Source: Bacteroidales bacterium
Lineage (GTDB): Bacteria; Bacteroidota; Bacteroidia; Bacteroidales; Muribaculaceae
Reading direction: 5' to 3'
Assembly (NCBI GenBank): GCA_004557565.1
Contig: SFGS01000091.1
Location: 1 to 6,891, forward strand
Length of the DNA stretch: 6,891 bases
Below the pieces are notes generated by a model. The model did not search any database and was not told the origin of the DNA. It worked only from the letters and a program-made list of their open reading frames with translations. This document shows, in pieces, positions 6,495 to 6,891 of this stretch. Every line of letters begins with the position of its first letter. Positions within the stretch are counted from its first letter, which is position 1. The translations under genes were made by a program, and so were the position numbers.

Positions 6495-6522
6495 TTAAAC
6501 ACCACACAAATTTCCATCAAAA

Positions 6523-6546
6523 CGTAGGGACATGCCTTCGGCATGT
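6523..6546. repeat. REP-like hairpin (CGTAGGGA plus GCAT palindrome)
   Basis: CGTAGGGA (6523-6530) overlaps a perfect 7-bp stem, ACATGCC (6530-6536) with GGCATGT (6540-6546), loop TTC. It resembles dispersed GTAGGGACATGCC-type intergenic palindromes that I recall from Bacteroidales, and it shares the octamer and the GCAT hairpin style with positions 12-35. It has no T-tract on either strand, so it is not an intrinsic terminator. Confidence 0.5.
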
Positions 6547-6585
6547 TTCAATCGCACCCAAGAACACTAACCACGTGACGCCAAA

Positions 6586-6633
6586 TCGATAATTCGAAAT
6601 CTCGATAATTCGAAGATTCGATAATACAATAAC
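6586..6633. repeat. Three tandem 16-bp repeats
   Basis: TCGATAATTCGAA is perfect at 6586-6598 and 6602-6614. A third copy begins at 6618 with TCGATAAT and then diverges. The period is exactly 16 bases (units 6586-6601, 6602-6617, 6618-6633). Each good unit contains the palindromes TCGA-like and TTCGAA, so it could bind a dimeric protein, or be a slippage-prone simple repeat. No gene overlaps it. Confidence 0.75.
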
Positions 6634-6646
6634 GTGAAAAGAAACA

Positions 6647-6747
6647 AAACACCTATTTAATCCATTAAAAATCCATTATCACCTATTTTTAAATAATTTA
6701 ATTTTAAATTGCTGTAAATCGGGTTTAAATGGATTAAATAGGTGTTT
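6647..6747. mobile_element. MITE-like palindromic element with 20-bp terminal inverted repeats
   Basis: The 101-bp element has perfect 20-bp inverted ends, 6647-6666 and 6728-6747 (ends AAACACC / GGTGTTT). The interior is very AT-rich and encodes nothing. The left half carries both arm modules twice, in mirrored order: CACCTATTT (6650-6658), AATCCATTA (6659-6667), AATCCATTA (6670-6678), CACCTATTT (6680-6688). The right arm therefore has two possible pairing partners. There is no clear target-site duplication in the flanks, so movement by a transposase is not shown. It could instead be a large bidirectional structural repeat. Confidence 0.55.
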
Positions 6748-6795
6748 CAGTTCGCCACTCGCGGCAAGTGACTTTGCAGAAGCCTAAGCTATCGT

Positions 6796-6828
6796 CTTAA
6801 CTTCTTTGACTTCTTAACTCCTTAACTT
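6796..6828. repeat. Run of CTTAACTT-type short repeats
   Basis: Four imperfect units follow each other: CTTAACTT (6796-6803), CTTTGACTT (6804-6812), CTTAACT (6813-6819) and CCTTAACTT (6820-6828). Unit length varies from 7 to 9 bases. It lies just beyond the minus-strand terminator of the presumed rRNA operon. No function can be seen. Confidence 0.6.
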
Positions 6829-6834
6829 CTATAC

Positions 6835-6869
6835 AAAAAAAGAGAGCGGCAGATTGCTCTGTCGCTCTC
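6835..6869 (-). terminator. Intrinsic terminator of a minus-strand unit (probable rRNA operon)
   Basis: Arms 6842-6852 and 6859-6869 form an 11-bp stem with a 6-base loop. On the minus-strand RNA it has one internal A-C mismatch (6862 with 6849). Seven T residues follow on the minus strand (6841-6835). This is a textbook terminator for leftward transcription entering from the right edge. Confidence 0.85.
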
Positions 6870-6872
6870 CGT

Positions 6873-6891
6873 AGGGGGCGGTTACCTACTC
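6873..6891 (-). rRNA. rrf: 3' end of 5S rRNA (partial, runs off the right edge)
   Basis: Read on the minus strand the last bases are GAGTAGGTAACCGCC followed by CCCTAC. Bacterial 5S rRNAs end with GAGAGTAGG-N-N-N-(C/G)CCGCC or close variants, and a strong terminator follows directly here, as expected at the end of an rRNA operon. Only about 19 bases are in view, so this rests on one short match and its context. The exact mature 3' end cannot be fixed, because the pairing 5' strand of helix I is outside the window. Confidence 0.55.

Noticed and set aside
6332..6592. Plus-strand frame of 86 codons starting inside rpsO
   Set aside because: It runs through the rpsO terminator stem and the C/A repeat tract. 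Its His/Thr/Asn/Pro-rich product is just translated repeat.
6586..6633. CRISPR array
   Set aside because: The repeats are 16-bp tandem units with no unique spacers, and there are no cas genes.
1..6891. A new defence, phage or multi-gene accessory system
   Set aside because: All genes with visible motifs are common envelope, metabolic or ribosomal families. No toxin-antitoxin pair, nuclease, reverse transcriptase, integrase or transposase is present.

Overview
The window looks chromosomal and comes from the phylum Bacteroidota, most likely order Bacteroidales (a Prevotella- or Muribaculaceae-like genome). Three things point there: promoters of the TTTG / TAnnTTTG type and almost no Shine-Dalgarno sequences, a Bacteroidota-style LptD, and a C-terminal module resembling the type IX secretion (T9SS) type A sorting domain. 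The placement is inferred from these features, not from a database match.

Layout. Positions 1-266 are non-coding and hold a REP-like hairpin and a larger imperfect inverted-repeat element. Five genes then lie on the minus strand and are read right to left: a YiiX/C92-family papain-like amidase (5301-5954), a 110-residue secreted protein that is little more than a signal peptide plus a T9SS-like C-terminal domain (4866-5198), the branched-chain aminotransferase ilvE (3741-4769), an HD-domain phosphohydrolase (3093-3683), and the outer-membrane LPS-assembly protein lptD (267 to about 2963). ilvE and the HD gene are 57 bases apart and probably cotranscribed. lptD, the small secreted protein and the amidase each have their own promoter-like sequence. 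On the plus strand rpsO (ribosomal protein S15, 6097-6372) is divergent from the amidase, with a very good promoter and a strong intrinsic terminator.

From 6437 to about 6834 there is no gene. This stretch is packed with unrelated short repeats: a 13-bp direct repeat, a REP-like hairpin, three 16-bp tandem repeats, a 101-bp MITE-like palindrome with perfect 20-bp inverted ends, and a run of CTTAACTT-type units. At the right edge a minus-strand intrinsic terminator follows a sequence that reads like the 3' end of 5S rRNA, so an rRNA operon probably lies just outside the window and points into it.

The genes are mainly housekeeping and envelope functions: LPS export, branched-chain amino acid synthesis, translation, and cell-envelope amidase or secretion. 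I do not see a defence system, phage or novel multi-gene system. The most worthwhile oddities are the stand-alone T9SS-like mini-protein, the apparently leaderless amidase mRNA, the two gene starts that collide with promoters, and the modular palindromic element next to the rRNA operon.
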